From Bryobacterales bacterium (lineage in GTDB: Bacteria > Acidobacteriota > Terriglobia > Bryobacterales > Bryobacteraceae): DNA of 64,000 bases. A program made the translations under genes and the position numbers. Below the pieces are notes generated by a model. That model saw only the letters and a list, made by a program, of their open reading frames with translations, searched no databases and was not told the origin of the DNA. The stretch is from contig JAEUQF010000461.1 of assembly GCA_016789745.1 (NCBI GenBank), positions 1 through 64,000 on the forward strand. Direction: 5' to 3'. Positions 1 through 9,119 of this stretch are shown in pieces; positions within the stretch are counted from its first letter, which is position 1, and the number at the start of each line of letters is the position of its first letter.

Positions 1-46
1 ATTTTCAAACTCGGCCCCGCCAGGGGGACAATGGAAGTGATCCTCC

Positions 47-1207
47 ATGGCATTCGACGCCTTTGGCGAGGGTCGCACGCGAAGGCCGGTTCGGTGCGTC
101 ATCTACACTCGCCAGTCGGTGGGTTCCTCGGACGAGCTTTCTTCCTGCGCGATTCAGCGTGAGGCGTGTGCGGTGTTCGCCGCCTCGCAGGGATGGATGG
201 TCGAGAACGGTCGTTTCGACGACGTCGGATTCTCGGGTGCAACACTCGACCGGCCAGGCCTGCAACGACTTCTTACCTTTCTCCGCGAGGACGGCGCCGA
301 CCACATCCTCGTCCACCGGCTCGATCGCCTTTCCCGGCGGGTCGCGGATTGCGTGAAGCTGTTTGATGAGTTCCGCCGCCTCCACGTCAACCTCGTTATC
401 GTGACAGCGCCCGAGTTGGGCAATGCAGCCCAGGACCACTTTCTACTGAACATCATGGCGTCGTTCGCCGAGTTTGAACGCGAGATGATCGCCGGACGGA
501 TCGCGGAGGCGAGGGCTCGATTGAAGTGGGAACGAAAGCGGTTGGCGGGAGCGGTCCCGTATGGTTACAACGCGAATCCCCGGACCAAGCAATTCGAACC
601 TGCGCCGACGGAGGCAGAGGTCGTGCGATGGAGGTTCGCGGAGGCGGCGACGGGAAAGCGGCCGTCAGAGATCGCTGGCGAGGCGAACACGAATCAGTAT
701 CGAACCAAGGCGAATGGACCCTGGAGCGCGCGTCAGGTTGTTGCGACTTTGCGCAACCCCGTCTATGCGGGCTATCTCGGGAATGGCGCGGGGATCCGCC
801 TTGGAGAGCATCCACCCATCATCGACATGGATCAGTTCGAAGCCGCGGGGCGAGCGCTGGATTCTCGAAGGACGGCTCGCCCGGAGCCCAGCGCTTACGG
901 AGACGTCTGGCCGCTGAAGGGCAAGATCCGCTGCGGGCGGTGTGGCCGGCCGTTGTCGCCGCACAGTTGCCGGCGGGGCAACAAGGTCTATCGCTACTAC
1001 CGGTGCCGGGCGACTGCCGGGGCCCGGGCGCCATGCGGGTATCTGATTCCCGCATGGGACATCGAGTCGATGATCTGGAAAAGGCAGCCGGATGTGCGCG
1101 AGGGGGAATCGATGGACGCCGGCCGACTGCGGCAATTGGTGGCGCGTGTCGTCTACAAACCCGATCAGAATCGCGTAGCGGTGACTTGGAAGAAGGGCCC
1201 GGAGTAA
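47..1207 (+). CDS. Large serine recombinase (resolvase/integrase family)
   Basis: A site-specific recombinase that would cut and rejoin DNA through a covalent serine intermediate. The N-terminal resolvase fold (about residues 15-150) has the motif YTRQS, placing the nucleophile at Ser24, and further conserved stretches HRLDRLSR and FAEFEREMI. A 'Recombinase' DNA-binding domain follows (about 165-265, PYGYNAN, LRNPVYAGYLGNG), then a zinc-ribbon (CGRCGRPL with later Cys residues, about 295-335). At 386 residues it is short for the large serine class because the C-terminal coiled-coil region is reduced to about 40 residues. The ATG start gives a complete catalytic domain. It stands at the edge of a region full of broken genes and toxin-antitoxin pairs, so it may have moved that island. 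Family assignment is firm; activity and target site are unknown. Confidence 0.9.
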   Translation: MAFDAFGEGRTRRPVRCVIYTRQSVGSSDELSSCAIQREACAVFAASQGWMVENGRFDDVGFSGATLDRPGLQRLLTFLREDGADHILVHRLDRLSRRVADCVKLFDEFRRLHVNLVIVTAPELGNAAQDHFLLNIMASFAEFEREMIAGRIAEARARLKWERKRLAGAVPYGYNANPRTKQFEPAPTEAEVVRWRFAEAATGKRPSEIAGEANTNQYRTKANGPWSARQVVATLRNPVYAGYLGNGAGIRLGEHPPIIDMDQFEAAGRALDSRRTARPEPSAYGDVWPLKGKIRCGRCGRPLSPHSCRRGNKVYRYYRCRATAGARAPCGYLIPAWDIESMIWKRQPDVREGESMDAGRLRQLVARVVYKPDQNRVAVTWKKGPE

Positions 1208-1212
1208 TGCGC

Positions 1213-1545
1213 TCAGCGGGGCGGATTGATCCCAATGCGAATCACTTGCCGAGGCTGAATGGTCTCCAGCGCCGCGAGGCATTCCGGGAGCAGCGGAAGC
1301 AGGTCGGCAATTCGATTCGAGTAGGCGTGAATGATCAGCACCGCGATTCGTACTGAGTCCAGATTCTGCTGGTAGGGAAGGTTCTTATCGAGCGTCAGTA
1401 GAACATCAAAGAGCGGATCGGCCACGGCGAGCAGGTCACCGTTTTTCTTCCCGGACCAACCGCATTGAACGACCGTGCGGCATTCGTGTCCTTCGAGATG
1501 TGCGACGAGTCTGCGCGGCAGGTTCTCGTCGATGAGAATCTTCAT
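1213..1545 (-). CDS. DUF5615 PIN-like toxin candidate
   Basis: A 110-residue protein beginning MKILIDENLPRRL, the hallmark of DUF5615 PIN-like proteins. It has an acidic residue in the first strand (Asp6, Glu7) and a second acidic cluster around VLLTLDKNLPYQQN, consistent with a PIN ribonuclease fold. It ends five bases beyond the recombinase stop and converges with it. Its ATG overlaps the stop of the upstream DUF433 gene by four bases (ATGA), the usual arrangement of this toxin-antitoxin pair. Toxicity is inferred from family and pairing. Confidence 0.8.
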   Translation of the reverse strand: MKILIDENLPRRLVAHLEGHECRTVVQCGWSGKKNGDLLAVADPLFDVLLTLDKNLPYQQNLDSVRIAVLIIHAYSNRIADLLPLLPECLAALETIQPRQVIRIGINPPR

Positions 1546-1754
1546 CGCGGGCTGGTGAGGAGGGCCTTGGCTTCTTCCAGTGCGGCGATGGCAGCCTCAC
1601 GGGTGACCGATGGGAAGTTGTCGAGGAACTCATCGAGCGTGTCACCGGCCTCGAGGTAGTCGATCAAAGAATCGACAGGCACGCGGGTTCCCCGGAAGCA
1701 CGGCGTGCCGCCCAGGATCTCCGGATCGCTTACGATGACAGATTTGCGTTCCAT
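1542..1754 (-). CDS. DUF433 antitoxin-like protein
   Basis: A 70-residue protein with the DUF433 signature: SDPEILGGTPCFRGTRVPV, then a short helical segment (LIDYLEAGDTLDEFLDNFP) and a C-terminal helix beginning TREAAIAALEEA. DUF433 proteins are winged-helix DNA-binding partners of DUF5615/PIN toxins. It is first in a two-gene operon with translational coupling to the toxin. It appears intact. Confidence 0.85.
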   Translation of the reverse strand: MERKSVIVSDPEILGGTPCFRGTRVPVDSLIDYLEAGDTLDEFLDNFPSVTREAAIAALEEAKALLTSPR

Positions 1755-2571
1755 GGAATGCCTCTCAGTCCTTAGTCTATCAGGGACGTGCGATTACACG
1801 AGCAGTTCGAGAGAGTTGTAGCGGTACCCCGGAATGGATGCGAACCGCTGCCAGATTATCTAACCCTCTTTGATTCAATAGCTTGCAATCTCGGAGCTGT
1901 CAACCTGCATGTCAGGGGCGATTTGAGCCAAAATTTTTACCCCCAAATCTCCTCCCCTATGGTTGACGTGAGGGTTCTGATTTTCTAGCCCTCCTTTTCG
2001 CGCGATATCCCAAGCAACTGCAAGACGTTGCTTGTGCGTCCGTCCTCTGCGGAGTCTCTGCAGAGAACCGCCCGGCCGCCCGTCTGCACCCCTTTCTCGT
2101 CTCTGGCGGCGTCTTTCTCGCCGGCCAGCTCTCCACCCGCCGAGACCGCACCCACAGATTGTATCCATCGCCCGCAAACCTACGAACTCCGCCGCCCCTT
2201 TACCAGGTGTGTTCGTCTCGCCCATCCTGGAACGCATGCCAGATGGGCATTCCCGCGTCGCGTTTCCTTCTCTGAGCGAGCACCTCGGGTTTACCGTTTT
2301 CGCGGCTCTCGCGTATGTTTACTTCGGAGGACAGCGACTGCGCTCCACGCACGTCCTCCGAGACCGGATAGACTGCGAGACGACCGGAGGGCGGACTCTC
2401 GCCGCGGTCGAAATCCACAGCGAGGTGAACCGTCTTGCCAATCCCAGTCGAGGAGCTCCAAACTATCGCGCGCATTCTCGCCGCCGGCTACCTCCGGTTG
2501 CGTTATCCGGGGCGCGGCAGATCTCCACTTGATACTCCCGAGAAGTCGAGCCCTCTTGGACACGAGGTTGA
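1755..2571. other. Intergenic stretch without recognisable gene
   Basis: About 800 bases with no coding region I can support on either strand. Several open frames exist, but none has a recognisable motif or a plausible ribosome site. Near 2040-2062 there is a run (CTCTGCGGAGTCTCTGCAGAG) loosely like the dispersed element at 12261 and 35729. The stretch is probably decayed accessory DNA. Confidence 0.4.
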
Positions 2572-2889
2572 CGCCTCCAAGAAAGGAGAACCACGTGGAA
2601 GAAACCCTCCTACATCTCGTATCGCCTTCTCTCCAGATTCAATCGAGAACGACTCTACGATGAGGTTTGGTCCGAGCCGATGTGGAATCTTACTTCAAAG
2701 TATGGCGTCTCCGATGTCGCACTCGCCAAGACGTGTCGAAAGCTCAAGGTGCCGCTGCCCGGGCGTGGGTACTGGGTAAAGGTCGCCGCCGGCAAGGTTA
2801 CTCGTACACGCCCGCCTCTGCCGGTCTTTCCACCACCCACTGCGCAGAATCGAAGGCGAGGCAATAGTGGTCTCGCGCGGCAGCGTTGA
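2572..2889 (+). pseudogene. Fragment of a small helix-turn-helix-like protein (RLYDEVW...GYW family)
   Basis: The frame reads RERLYDEVWSEPM, then SKYGVSDVALAKTCRKL and PLPGRGYWVKVAAGK. I recognise this arrangement from a family of bacterial hypothetical proteins in which a YGVSD-type helix-turn-helix is followed by P-x-x-GYW. The conserved part starts well before the only ATG (2680), and no start codon precedes it in frame after the stop near 2569. The protein ends after about 20 divergent residues. The family is normally longer, so this is a truncated remnant at both ends. No function is assigned. Confidence 0.5.
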
Positions 2890-2912
2890 CTGACACCGAA
2901 CGAGGCAACATG

Positions 2913-2935
2913 ATGGTTCACGAAAGTTGAACCAT
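2913..2935 (+). promoter_or_regulatory. Candidate AbiE-type operator: ATGGTTCA-N7-TGAACCAT
   Basis: A perfect 8-bp inverted repeat (2913-2920 and 2928-2935, spacer 2921-2927) ends one base before the ATG of the AbiEi-like remnant at 2937. AbiEi antitoxins are known to repress their own operons by binding inverted repeats just upstream. The position fits such an operator. Binding is inferred. Confidence 0.5.
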
Positions 2936-2936
2936 T

Positions 2937-3206
2937 ATGCGGACCGCCGAACGCCACCGCGAGTTCTTTGATGTCGCTCAACAGCAAGGCGGTTATTTCA
3001 CGGCAAAGCAGGCCGCTCGGCTTGGCTATACGGCGAACAAGCGAAACTACCACGTGGGTGCCGGGAACTGGGTTCGCGAGCACCGCTGAGCGCAGTCCGA
3101 TACTGAACACGCCAGATGGGCGGTCATCTCGTCCGCGGGACCACAGCCACCAAAGGATCAGATCCGGTCGATCCGGAGCGGGAAACAGAGCCAGCCGATA
3201 GATGCC
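2937..3206 (+). pseudogene. AbiEi-family antitoxin remnant with an inverted internal segment
   Basis: From the ATG at 2937 the plus strand codes for 50 residues typical of the N-terminal domain of AbiEi-family antitoxins (type IV toxin-antitoxin): RHREFFDVAQQQGGYFTAKQ, then GYTANKRNYHV and GAGNWVREHR, and a stop at 3087. In intact relatives the next words are R-G-I-Y-R-L. Here that text (GIYRLALFPAPDRPDLILWW and on to SGVFS) lies on the opposite strand, reading from 3206 down to 3102. The middle of the gene is therefore inverted next to its N-terminal part, with a shared ACCGC near the junction. The C-terminal half and any AbiEii toxin gene are absent. Confidence 0.65.
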
Positions 3207-3486
3207 GCGGTTGAGAGCACGGCCCGCTTTCGTCCGCAACCAGGATCATAATGTCATACGGTCGAGCATCAAGCATGCAGTGCGTGCAGTCCAGCCAGCA
3301 TTACTTCGCGTTTGAGACGATTTGGCCGGAAGTTGGCATGTCCATACGTTTCCAGCCCCAGTCCAGCGCGGTGCTGGGTGCAGTCCAGAGGCTACCCTTG
3401 TCCCGTCACTTACCGGGAAGGCGTGCTGCCGGTCGCGGAAAGCTCCGGCTGATAGCTTCCCGTGACCAGGAAGTTGCGTGCCCGGA
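3207..3486. other. Intergenic, no recognisable gene
   Basis: About 280 bases between the AbiEi remnant and the convergent end of the acyltransferase gene. I see no supported coding sequence. The expected continuation of the AbiEi gene (HETAL-type text after GVFS) is not found in any frame. Confidence 0.4.
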
Positions 3487-4158
3487 CTAATGCTCCTGAT
3501 GAAACATTCGGATGATATCAGCATCGGAGCGCAGTTCCGGCCGTTCGTGGCGAAACGATCGCCCGCTCAGGATATCACTAGTGATCAACTTTGCCGGTAC
3601 GCCGGCGATCACGGACCCAGCCGGATAGCTCTTGGTCACGACGGCACCGGCGCCCACCACGCAGCGGTCGCCCAGTGTAACGTCCTTGAGGATCACGACT
3701 CGCGCACCCAGCCAGCAGCCATCGCCAATCCTCACGGTACCGGAGTCCATGGGGCACTCCCATACCCAGCGGCTCGGATGGAGAGTATGGTTTGCATCAG
3801 TGATATACACTCCGGGTCCGAACATGTTATGGCTGCCGATCTCGATCCGATTCGTGGCCTCGATCATGACGCCGCGGTTGAAATAGTTGTGATCTCCAAT
3901 CTGGATCCGAACGTGATCGCTGTCAAGATCGGTGGGCCAGAGCCATGTTCCCTCTGTGAAGGCGTTCCAATCCCCAACTGCAATCTGGCGGGGTCTCCTG
4001 ATCCGCAGTTTCTCAAAACGGCAGCGCTCGCCGATGGTCATGCCGAAGGATCGCAACAGGGCGATACGCAAACGGCTGGCCAGCCCGTACCTACCGCGAA
4101 ACCAAAGGGACTCGATGTACGACATTTCGAAGCACATTGCTAGCGTAATGTTATTCAA
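3487..4158 (-). CDS. Left-handed beta-helix acyltransferase (WcaF/maltose acetyltransferase-like)
   Basis: A 223-residue hexapeptide-repeat protein. Repeats run through the middle and C-terminal half (IQIGDHNYFNRGVMIEA, IGSHNMFGPGVYI, VRIGDGCWLGARVVILKDV, VGAGAVVTKS). The family ending AGSVIAGVPAKLI is present. A His in the ITDANHTLHPS loop is the likely catalytic base of acetyl-CoA-dependent O-acetyltransferases. Such enzymes acetylate surface polysaccharide or its precursors in the cytoplasm. The start is uncertain: ATG at 4158 or 4125 (MSYIESLW). No other polysaccharide genes lie next to it, so the acceptor is unknown. Confidence 0.8.
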   Translation of the reverse strand: MNNITLAMCFEMSYIESLWFRGRYGLASRLRIALLRSFGMTIGERCRFEKLRIRRPRQIAVGDWNAFTEGTWLWPTDLDSDHVRIQIGDHNYFNRGVMIEATNRIEIGSHNMFGPGVYITDANHTLHPSRWVWECPMDSGTVRIGDGCWLGARVVILKDVTLGDRCVVGAGAVVTKSYPAGSVIAGVPAKLITSDILSGRSFRHERPELRSDADIIRMFHQEH

Positions 4159-4868
4159 GCATACGGATTTTGAACATCGTGGTAAAGCGTAAGTTGCTCA
4201 TCCCAAGGTTGATTTCTGTGGATATAAATACTCTTAAGAGGCGCGGCCTTCGCGGTTGGTGAGTTTTGACTCGGGAGACCGTGTGGGAGACGCAATGTGC
4301 ATCACGCTTTGCCGTTCGTTGTGGCCGCGAATGCCCTAGATGCTTCCGCGCGGTTGCGCTTCTGGCCGGATTTCCGGTTTGAGCGACGCTTAGTGGGCAC
4401 GAGAGTCTACAGCAATCGCCGCAGCGTAAGGGCACGGATTCCCGCGAACATTGCAGGTGGGCGCTGCTGCCGGCGCGTTGGGCACACTTCCGTTCCTGGG
4501 TCATCTCGATCTGGCTGTTGCCGTGAACTTCAACCGGGATGTTGTTGATCTTGTTCGCGGGTGAACATGAAGGCCACGTCCACCAAATCGCCGAGCAGGC
4601 CCGAAGGATACACGGACAGCGAGGTGCCGCTGAAGTCGGATGCAGGCAGCGACAGCGCCGCCAGCAGCCTGGTCAGCAGCAGCCGTTTCATGACTTCAAT
4701 ACACCTCACAGGGCCCGGTGCTGTCGGCGCATCGCTCCACCGGCGCGCCGATGCCCTCTCCCACGAAAACGTAGAGGTTGGAATCCTGGCTATCGACAAG
4801 GTGCTGGCCGGAGGCGGTCCGGGCTAGCGCTATGCGGCGGCAATGGGTAAGCCGGTACTCCACACCCC
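4159..4868. other. Gap with possible minus-strand secreted-protein remnants
   Basis: No intact gene. On the minus strand a short frame ends NLYVFVGEGIGAPVERCADS plus a few residues (stop near 4696). Five bases on, an ATG at 4691 opens a 53-residue frame with a signal-like start (MKRLLLTRLLAALSLPAS). After its stop at 4530 the neighbouring frame continues plausibly (KINNIPVEVHGNSQIEM). This looks like one or two decayed exported-protein genes. I do not recognise the family. Confidence 0.3.
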
Positions 4869-5330
4869 TTGTGGTCTCTGTCACGAGTGGCTGGCGTGGC
4901 GCTGGGGCAGGTGACCAAGACGATCGAGCCAAACCCGGATGGCGGGGCGGATTACGAGACGCCGTACAGCTATCAAGTGTCGGGGGCGTTGTCGCAAGTG
5001 AGCATCACGCGGGCGGGGGTGACGCAGGTGCGGAGTTGGAGCTATAACGCGACGACACCGCGGTTGGAATCGGAGACGCACCCGGATACCGGGACTACGA
5101 TGTACACCTACAATGCGGATGGGATCCCGCTGAGGATGACGCGGGCGAATGGGAAGCAGTTTTCCTATTCTTACGATGCACTTGGGCGCGTTTCGCAGGT
5201 GAGCGATAACGGGCAGGGCGATGATTGCGTGAAGCAGGTGTACAGCTACGATACCGGCAGTGAGAACGAGATGGGCCGGCCGTCGAGCGTGCAGGTTAGA
5301 TTCGGGATGATCGACTACATGGTGGGCGGG
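4869..5330 (+). pseudogene. RHS-repeat (YD-repeat) protein fragment
   Basis: About 150 codons of RHS/YD repeat text: SWSYNATTPRLESETHPDTG, MYTYNADGIPLRMTRANGKQ, FSYSYDALGRVSQVSDNG and VYSYDTGSENEMGRPSSV. RHS proteins are usually above 1000 residues and secreted, or tipped with toxins. This piece lacks a start, an export signal, the core cap and any C-terminal toxin. It runs straight into a different broken gene, so both ends were lost by rearrangement. Confidence 0.75.
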
Positions 5331-5367
5331 TTGGTTAACTACAATATTTATGCCCAGCCCGTAGCTG

Positions 5368-6841
5368 GTGGGGGAGGATCTGGTTCAGCCCCTGCGTCTG
5401 ACCACCGATCCGGCCCACGACCTGCGTCCGGCTTGGTCGCCCGCCGGAAAGCAGATCGCCTTCATCCGCCTCGCCCAGGGCTCCAAGGATGTACTGGTGG
5501 TTCCGGCCGAAGGTGGCGCGGCGCGGCACGTCACTGACCTTACCGGGTTGACTCCGGTCTGGAGCAACCATGCCTCGCAGATTCAGGTGTACCCCGGCCC
5601 GGTCTGGACCGCGGATGGGACGGGCCTCATTGCCGCCGTTCGCGACGAACAGGACGAGGCGATCTACCGGTTCTCCATCGACGGCCAGCGCAAACAGCGG
5701 CTGGCCGGTCTCAACTCCGCCAGTATGGTGGTGGACAGCCCCGCGCTGTCCCGCAATCGGAAACTGGCATTCATCCGCGTGTCCGCAACCGATTATCGGC
5801 GATATCTTCATCCAGGAAGGTGATCAGCCGGGACTTCAATTAACGCAACTACGGACTCTGATGACGGGGCTCGCCTGGTGCGATGGCAGTCTGTTGTTTG
5901 CGGGACAAATCCAGGCGGCCCGGGGACTCTGGGAATTGCCGTTCCCAGCAGGTAAGCCGGCGCTGGTGCCGGGCGCCGGCCGGTCCGCACTTAGTCCTTC
6001 CTGTTCATCGGACGGAAAGCGGATTGTGTACTCGGAACACAGCGTCGACCGCAACATCTGGGTGACCCGGAAGGATCCGCAGACGGGCAGGTTTGGGCAG
6101 TCGAGAAAACTCATTGCGTCATCGCAGCAGGAGCACAGTCCGTCGTTTTTCGCCGGATGGCCGCTTTATCGCATTCGTTTCGCAATCGTTTCGGACCGGA
6201 GCGGCGCCCAGGAAATCTGGATCTGCGGCAGCGATGGCCGCGCGGCGCACACCGCTTGACCACATTCGGCAAGGGCGTGACCGGCACTCCCCGCTGGTCG
6301 CCGGACGGCAGCCGCATCGTATTCGACGCGCATCCGGGCGCGTACTCGACGATCTACGTCGTTGCCACCTCCGGTGGGAATCCGCGGCCGTTGACTGACG
6401 GGAAAGCCGAAGACATGATGCCCAGTTGGTCGCACGACGGACGCTGGATCTATTTCGTCTCGCGGCGGAGCGGGGACGAACAGATCTGGAAGATGCCCTC
6501 CAACGGGGGAGCGGCGGTGCAGATCACGCGCCAGGTTGGACGTGAGGCGCTGGAGTCGCCGGATGGCCGCACGCTCTACTATCATGGCGGGCCGGAGCGC
6601 GGGATCTGGCGGGTGCCGGTCGACGACGGCGAGGAATCACCGGTCCCGGAACTGGCGCCCATGCCGCCGAGCCGCTATTGGACCGTCACCAGCAGGGGGA
6701 TCTACTTCGCGCCCCTCTCCACCGGATCGAGGGAGTTCCGGTTCTTCGATTTTCAAACACGGCTCCCCGGATCATGGAACAATCGTTCACGCCCAGATAG
6801 ACCAGCGCGGCAGCGACATCCTGATGATCGTGCGCCGGTGA
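5368..6841 (+). pseudogene. Decayed TolB-like (PD40) beta-propeller gene with several frameshifts
   Basis: The three forward frames in turn carry one continuous PD40 propeller: LTTDPAHDLRPAWSPAGKQI (frame of 5368), then FIQEGDQPGLQLTQL and ALSPSCSSDGKRIVYSEHS (frame of 5570). A short SPDGRFIAFVS piece near 6135 is in the third frame, then LTTFGKGVTGTPRWSPDG and MMPSWSHDGRWIYFV (frame of 6157). It ends QIDQRGSDILMIVRR in the 5570 frame, closing at 6841. At least four frame changes are needed (near 5800, 6140, 6170-6240 and 6760). The N-terminal DNA-binding domain usual for this family is missing. An intact relative lies at 35841. Confidence 0.8.
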
Positions 6842-7247
6842 CGGCGAACTGCGAGTTGGTAAACGGTGGAACAATGGACGAAACGCGCACCCACTCTGTA
6901 AGTGGCTGATTCCGTTACAGAGCCATGACCGCAAGGGAGCGGTTGCCTCAGAGTCTTATGCATTTCTGAGGGCTTCTTCCGCAGCCTCCGCGAGACGACT
7001 CTGAGCCCTAGATACGCAGCGAAAGCGTCGAAATCCCGGTCGCTGTGACGCAATTCGCGCCCGCTCTCCCAAGCAGGCGTCCGCTCGCCCCGGCAGGCGC
7101 AATTGCACTGGTAAACAGGCAAGATCTGTTCCGTGCTCGAAATCGGATCGCTCCTGAATAACGCGCCACTCTTGCACTTGACCAATCTGCCGCGCTTCAG
7201 GCAGAAGGCACCTCCCTGCCTTCCCACTGCCAGCTGGAGCGTAGAGT
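6842..7247. other. Gap without supported gene
   Basis: About 400 bases between the propeller pseudogene and the convergent Tat-exported protein gene. Short minus-strand frames exist but show no motif I recognise. Confidence 0.4.
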
Positions 7248-8570
7248 CTACTTGTCAAAACCCCTCAGGTAGGGCACGTCCGGTGGCCGTGCCCCCGTGC
7301 TAAATTGCGCTCCTCGTGTCGAGCGGTAGCTCATGTTCAAGGCTGCTGTCTCAATGCGGCGCCCCAAGGCAGAATAACGGCCATTCTCCCAGTTCGATTC
7401 CATGTAGTGGTTCGTGATACCCGTTGACAGAAGCAGACGCTCCGCGGGGAATGGTTCCTTCCTGGTAACCATCATTTCGGTGATCCAGTGCGGTTGGGCG
7501 TTTGAGGCGTGGTACTGGGCATAAGGACCGGGCCAGCCAAGCATCGAGATGATCGTCGGCTCCTTTTGTCCCTCGATTTCGCCCGCGTAGGTCCAGCCCA
7601 CACCCCGGCCCCCAACTACCGCCGCCTTCGTCCCATCGTTATACTCCACACTGCACACATTTGCCTGGGCGTTCTCCTGAAAACTTCCCTGCTTTAGGTT
7701 GAAACGTGCCGCTACCGAATCGAGCAGCTTGCCGGCCCAGGGATTGCGTTCCACCCACTTCGCTGTTTCCGGTCCCCGAATGGACTGCACCGCCTTGACG
7801 CCCGTCTCACCGCCCTTACGCCGTTCGACAAAGGCCTGGAGCACGTCGATGCAGTGGAAGATGGCTCCCTCATCCGAGGCGCCGCCAATCACGATCGAGT
7901 TCTTGATGGGAGTATCGGCCGGAATCTCTATCTCGGGTTTGCGGTAGTACACCGGTATGGAGGAACCTCCGGTCAACGGAAAGTTCAGCTCACGAGACTT
8001 GTCAAACATCCACTTGGCGTCGTCCCAACTGTAGGAGAGGTGCTTGTCATTAAAGACCGGCACCGAGCGTTTGCTTTGTTCAAAAACCCGAATGACCTGC
8101 TGATACATCCACCAACGCGGCAAGAGCCAGTGGCCCTTGAGATCGGTGGGATAGTTCCCGTGCTCGCCGACGATAACAACACCATCCACCGCGAGTTCCC
8201 TGCCACCAAGCGTGACAGCCTCTCCCACCGTCTTATAGATCGGGATGTTTTTCGCTTTGCACACTTTCTGGCCCAGCCCGCTTGTATCAAACTGATGAAT
8301 GTACACGGACACAATGTCTACCCTCGACGGAGTGTGGGCGCCCTGCCACCAGTAGCCGTCCATCAGCTTGCAAATGATCCAGTCCGCATGGGATCCCGGA
8401 GCACCCCAGAAGCTGACGCAACAGGCGATACGAGGCCGTGTTTGCTGAGCCTGTGGAACAGCAAACGCCGAACTGCCTGCCAAGCCGGTTAAGGCGGCCA
8501 TGCCGGTTCTCCCCAGCATTTCACGCCGGGTCACGAGTGGGTTGGACGTTACCGGGTGCTTCTCCGTCAT
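7248..8570 (-). CDS. Tat-exported protein of unknown function (possible Gfo/Idh/MocA relative)
   Basis: A 440-residue protein with a clear Tat signal (TRREMLGRTGMAALTGLAG, Arg15-Arg16, cleavage after about residue 37), so it is exported folded, often a sign of a cofactor. The mature part includes KNIPIYKTVGEAVTLGGREL and VDGVVIVGEHGNYP, which recall the nucleotide-binding part of Gfo/Idh/MocA oxidoreductases. It also has WWMYQQVIRVFEQSKRSVPV, GGSSIPVYYR and, near the end, ITEMMVTRKEPFPAERLLLS. I do not recognise a named family, and the oxidoreductase link is weak. The gene looks intact although its surroundings are decayed. Confidence 0.7.
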   Translation of the reverse strand: MTEKHPVTSNPLVTRREMLGRTGMAALTGLAGSSAFAVPQAQQTRPRIACCVSFWGAPGSHADWIICKLMDGYWWQGAHTPSRVDIVSVYIHQFDTSGLGQKVCKAKNIPIYKTVGEAVTLGGRELAVDGVVIVGEHGNYPTDLKGHWLLPRWWMYQQVIRVFEQSKRSVPVFNDKHLSYSWDDAKWMFDKSRELNFPLTGGSSIPVYYRKPEIEIPADTPIKNSIVIGGASDEGAIFHCIDVLQAFVERRKGGETGVKAVQSIRGPETAKWVERNPWAGKLLDSVAARFNLKQGSFQENAQANVCSVEYNDGTKAAVVGGRGVGWTYAGEIEGQKEPTIISMLGWPGPYAQYHASNAQPHWITEMMVTRKEPFPAERLLLSTGITNHYMESNWENGRYSALGRRIETAALNMSYRSTRGAQFSTGARPPDVPYLRGFDK

Positions 8571-8841
8571 GTGAACGCTCCTTGTTGCGGCTGGCTGCCG
8601 TGGAAGGCTGATTGTACCGCCTGAGGATGGCTTTGGTGAAATTCACTTGTCGGAGCAACGCCGCCGGCCTGATCGGCTCACGCGCTACTCGTCAACGGAA
8701 GGATCGCCGACGATCCGGAAGGAGTACATCGTAGGGGTGGTCCGGGTAAATCGCCGCGTCCTCTTATAGACTGACGTGGGGGCATCTTGACCTGTTGCCA
8801 CTCGGCCGGTCGACAGCACTTGACGTATGTACTTTGAAAGC

Positions 8842-9119
8842 ATGGGCTCGAATGGGATGAAGCGAACAAGGCCGCCGCGAACTTCCGAAAACATGGCGTC
8901 CGGATGCCCGAGGCGATCCCGGTGTTTGACGATCCGTACGCCTTGACGATCACCGATGATGAAGCCGATCCGGACGAACAAAGATTCGTCACCATGGGCA
9001 TCGGTGCAGTGGGGCGGCTGTTGGTAGTCGTTTACTCCTGGCGCGGTGAGAACATCCGCATCATTTCCGCGCGTCTGGCCGAATCCCATGAAGTCGAAGA
9101 ATATGAGGCGCAGCGATGA
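8842..9119 (+). pseudogene. brnT: BrnT toxin gene, start region frameshifted
   Basis: The reading frame LEWDEANKAAANFRKHGVR, PEAIPVFDDPYA, VVYSWRGENIRIISARLA is a typical BrnT ribonuclease toxin, including the FRKHG motif. No start codon exists in that frame: a TGA at 8835 is followed by AAG CAT GGG CTC GAA TGG. An ATG at 8842 lies one base out of frame, exactly where the start should be (ATG-GG-CTC-GAA), so one base appears lost from codon 2. The first in-frame ATG, at 8904, would drop the first beta strand and the KHG segment. The gene overlaps brnA by four bases. Either the toxin is inactivated or the indel is a sequencing error. Confidence 0.7.

Noticed and set aside
6956-7258. Minus-strand frames after the propeller pseudogene
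   Set aside because: No start signal, no recognisable motif and no agreement between overlapping frames.
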